A stretch of DNA of 64,000 nt from Vreelandella neptunia (lineage in GTDB: Bacteria > Pseudomonadota > Gammaproteobacteria > Pseudomonadales > Halomonadaceae): assembly GCF_022489065.1 (NCBI RefSeq), contig NZ_JAKVTW010000010.1, positions 1 to 64,000 of the forward strand. The letters run 5' to 3'. A program made the position numbers and the translations under genes. Position 1 is the first letter of the stretch, and every line of letters starts with the position of its first letter. Under the pieces are notes generated by a model, which was given only the letters and a program-made list of their open reading frames with translations, searched no databases and was not told the origin of the DNA. Positions 62,178-64,000 of the stretch are shown piece by piece.

Positions 62178-63312
62178 ACGCCACCCCCGTAAACGTTTGA
62201 TTCACATGCATGCCATGGTGTTGCTCACCGTAGGTATTGAACCCCACTACCCCCGCCTGGCGCAGCAACTGCGACGCCTGATCTAGATGCGCTAGCGCTT
62301 CAAGCTCCATGCGGCGTAAGAAGCAGTCGCAGGCAATGATCACGCTGGGCGTACCCAGTCTGGCGCTCACACCTGCAAGCATCTCCTTAAGGTCATCAAG
62401 TAGCGGCGTTGGCTGCATGGCCGTTAGCACGATGCCATTTTCGACTGCACAGTAAAAACTTAGACTGCTATCGCTATTAACGCGCTGAATGGAGCGCACA
62501 TAGTGCTGCCCGCCGATATGCACCGCCAAGGGATGATGGGCAAAAATCGCTGCGTTGAGCTGTTCAGGGGCTACGCCCACTAGGTCAGCATACACCTGCG
62601 CCGCGGGCAGACCATTGAGTTCAATTACCCGACGCTGCTCCCGATTCGCCTCCGTCACCACAAGTTTGTGCGTTAATGGGATCAAGTGGTGAGTAGAAAA
62701 CACCTCAAAGGGCAATCGAGTATTAATCATCACCACCACCGCTGCCCGGGTATAAAAGCGCCCGGCGGTATACACATGGGTATGGCTTAGATGATTGTCA
62801 TCGCCTGCAGAACCGCCAAAGCTGGGTATGCGCCCTAGCGCGGCATCTAACGTTGCGAGCACCTGCTCTTCACGGCTCGACAGGCCATCCAACAAGGTTA
62901 GGGCAAAGCTGTGCTCGTTAATTGGCGCAATAGCCTGACGGCGGCAACGCTCCAACAGCGTATCGACCAGCGGTTGGGCGTTGGCCAGTTCAAAATGATC
63001 CAGGTCATCGATCAGCGCTGTTTCGATGGCAAACAGACGACGATCAAAGCCCATCGCCACGATTGAGCCACGATCATAACCCAGCGGAGTTATCTCCCCT
63101 GCGGTAGTACAACCGCTGAGTGGCATTGAGGGAAAACTACGCTCCAAGGCAGTCGCCAGCCCCGCTAAGTCATACTCAGCACTGCAGAAAAAAAGCACGA
63201 ATCCCAAATGGTCGTGACGTAAGGCGTCGGCTAGTTCGGCGGCCGCTAGGGAAGCGTCGGCATGCTGGCTAGCCGCAGTGACAATGCCTCTTTCAACGTG
63301 ATAAGTGGTCAC
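62146..63312 (-). CDS. FIST domain sensor protein, NosP-like
   Basis: A soluble sensor with FIST_N (about 30-215) and FIST_C (about 215-370) domains. FIST features include GFVLFFCSAEYDL, PLSGCTTAGEITPLGY, IPSFGGSAGDDN and a final block in VGFNTYGEQHHGMHVNQTFTGVAF. I choose GTG 63312, with GGAGAGGTGG upstream, giving 388 residues, close to P. aeruginosa NosP; the frame extends to 63354. NosP binds heme and nitric oxide and controls its partner kinase NahK; the next gene here is NahK-like. Whether this protein binds heme cannot be told from sequence alone. It overlaps both neighbours slightly, so three genes form one operon. Confidence 0.85.
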   Translation of the reverse strand: MTTYHVERGIVTAASQHADASLAAAELADALRHDHLGFVLFFCSAEYDLAGLATALERSFPSMPLSGCTTAGEITPLGYDRGSIVAMGFDRRLFAIETALIDDLDHFELANAQPLVDTLLERCRRQAIAPINEHSFALTLLDGLSSREEQVLATLDAALGRIPSFGGSAGDDNHLSHTHVYTAGRFYTRAAVVVMINTRLPFEVFSTHHLIPLTHKLVVTEANREQRRVIELNGLPAAQVYADLVGVAPEQLNAAIFAHHPLAVHIGGQHYVRSIQRVNSDSSLSFYCAVENGIVLTAMQPTPLLDDLKEMLAGVSARLGTPSVIIACDCFLRRMELEALAHLDQASQLLRQAGVVGFNTYGEQHHGMHVNQTFTGVAFGSLPANYNH

Positions 63313-64000
63313 GGCACCACCTCTCCAGAGCGGAATGGGTGCGCGCAGCGGCAAGCCTTAGCGTACTGAACACGTCATCGAGTTGACTAGCACTGGGGCG
63401 TTCCCGTTTGGCTAATGTCTCGAGCTGTTTCGCCAGTTCAGCAATCTGGTCGGCACCCATGCTCAATGATTCACCGCGCAGTTGATGTGCAAGCCGCACA
63501 ACTTGCTTTTCCTGCTCTGGCGTCAAAGGCCGTGCTGCTAAGCAGGCAGTCAATTGCGCAAAATAATCGCTGACTTGTTGATGATAAAGCATGATCAGCT
63601 GTAACAGGCTTGCCTCCCCCAGCGTCGTTTTAAGCATGGCTAGGGTATCGCCATTCAGCAGCGACAGCTCACCAGTTAGTGATTGGTTAACCGCTAATGT
63701 CGGTAAAGAAGCAGCGTTTGGAGTCGTAAAGAGCTGCAATGCGAGCACGTTGCTTAACGCCGAAAGCGACAGTGGCTTGGTAATATAATCATCCATACCT
63801 GCCGCAATGCAGCGTTGGCGATCATCTTCAGCCCCACCGGCGGTCATCGCCACGATAGGAACATCCGCCAACCAGCCACCCTGTTCACGCAAACGCTTAG
63901 TGACCGTCAGGCCATTCATATCCGGCAGTTGGATATCCATAAAGATCAGATGCACCTGCATAGACTGAGCCATTGCCAAGGCATCATGGCCATTTTCAGC
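63293..64000 (-). CDS. Receiver-HPt protein, C-terminal part of a probable hybrid kinase (cut by window edge)
   Basis: The frame is open to the last base of the window, so the N-terminus lies outside. What is seen starts inside a receiver domain (AENGHDALAMAQ), with phospho-acceptor Asp in FMDIQLPDMNGL and Lys in YITKPLSLSAL, followed by an HPt domain (about the last 110 residues) with phospho-His in VRLAHQLRGESLSMGA. This REC-HPt end is typical of large hybrid histidine kinases of the BarA/GacS or RetS-like type. The stop overlaps the FIST gene by 20 bp, so it is the first known gene of the operon REC-HPt, FIST, NahK-like kinase. Confidence 0.85.
   Translation of the reverse strand, partial: AENGHDALAMAQSMQVHLIFMDIQLPDMNGLTVTKRLREQGGWLADVPIVAMTAGGAEDDRQRCIAAGMDDYITKPLSLSALSNVLALQLFTTPNAASLPTLAVNQSLTGELSLLNGDTLAMLKTTLGEASLLQLIMLYHQQVSDYFAQLTACLAARPLTPEQEKQVVRLAHQLRGESLSMGADQIAELAKQLETLAKRERPSASQLDDVFSTLRLAAARTHSALERWCRDHLSR

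Overview
The window reads as chromosomal DNA of a halophilic or halotolerant gammaproteobacterium, most likely a halomonad (Halomonas or a close relative). The evidence is a near-complete ectoine degradation set (doeA, doeB, doeX, doeC, doeD), a BetT-type choline/betaine transporter, Pseudomonas/Halomonas-like two-component genes, moderate to high GC coding DNA and dense operons with ATGA or TAATG stop/start overlaps. No phage, transposase, CRISPR array, rRNA or tRNA was recognised.

Layout. Bases 1-4507 hold two sensor kinases in tandem, the first cut by the window edge. Bases 4526-6922 (minus) hold a LysE-type exporter, luxS, an ABM-domain protein and a type II haloacid dehalogenase. Bases 7055-14450 are the ectoine catabolic region: doeD and doeC (minus), a diguanylate cyclase (plus), then doeX, doeB and doeA (minus). 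Bases 14701-18545 carry topoisomerase IB, ghrA, a DUF3108 protein and lysO. An AT-rich 455-bp gap then precedes an almost 20-kb collinear glucan/trehalose cluster (19001-38174): glgA, treZ, malQ, treY, a DUF2934 protein with a histone-H1-like tail, glgX, glgE, treS-maltokinase and glgB.

Bases 38380-45961 carry transporters, an OsmC-YcaO fusion, an alpha/beta hydrolase, an alcohol dehydrogenase-like oxidoreductase and a NemR/AcuR-like TetR repressor. Bases 46133-52729 form an RND efflux operon with its own BaeSR-like two-component system. Bases 52726-58399 hold a lipoprotein esterase, a small Spy-like periplasmic protein, betT and a SulP transporter. The right end (58462-64000) has exaC-like aldehyde dehydrogenase, an AgmR/ErdR-like regulator, a NahK-like hybrid kinase, a NosP-like FIST protein and the C-terminal part of a REC-HPt protein.

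How the genes work together. The doe genes take ectoine to aspartate. The glucan cluster can move carbon both ways: TreY/TreZ release trehalose from glucan, while TreS-Mak and GlgE rebuild glucan from trehalose. I infer this could serve as an osmolyte/carbon buffer in a salt-exposed cell. The right-end genes resemble the nitric oxide/alcohol-oxidation signalling neighbourhood of Pseudomonas.

The most unusual feature I found at sequence level is a recurring pattern of short degenerate tandem repeats (11-16 bp units, 2 to 6 copies) at several gene junctions, often starting at or covering a stop codon.
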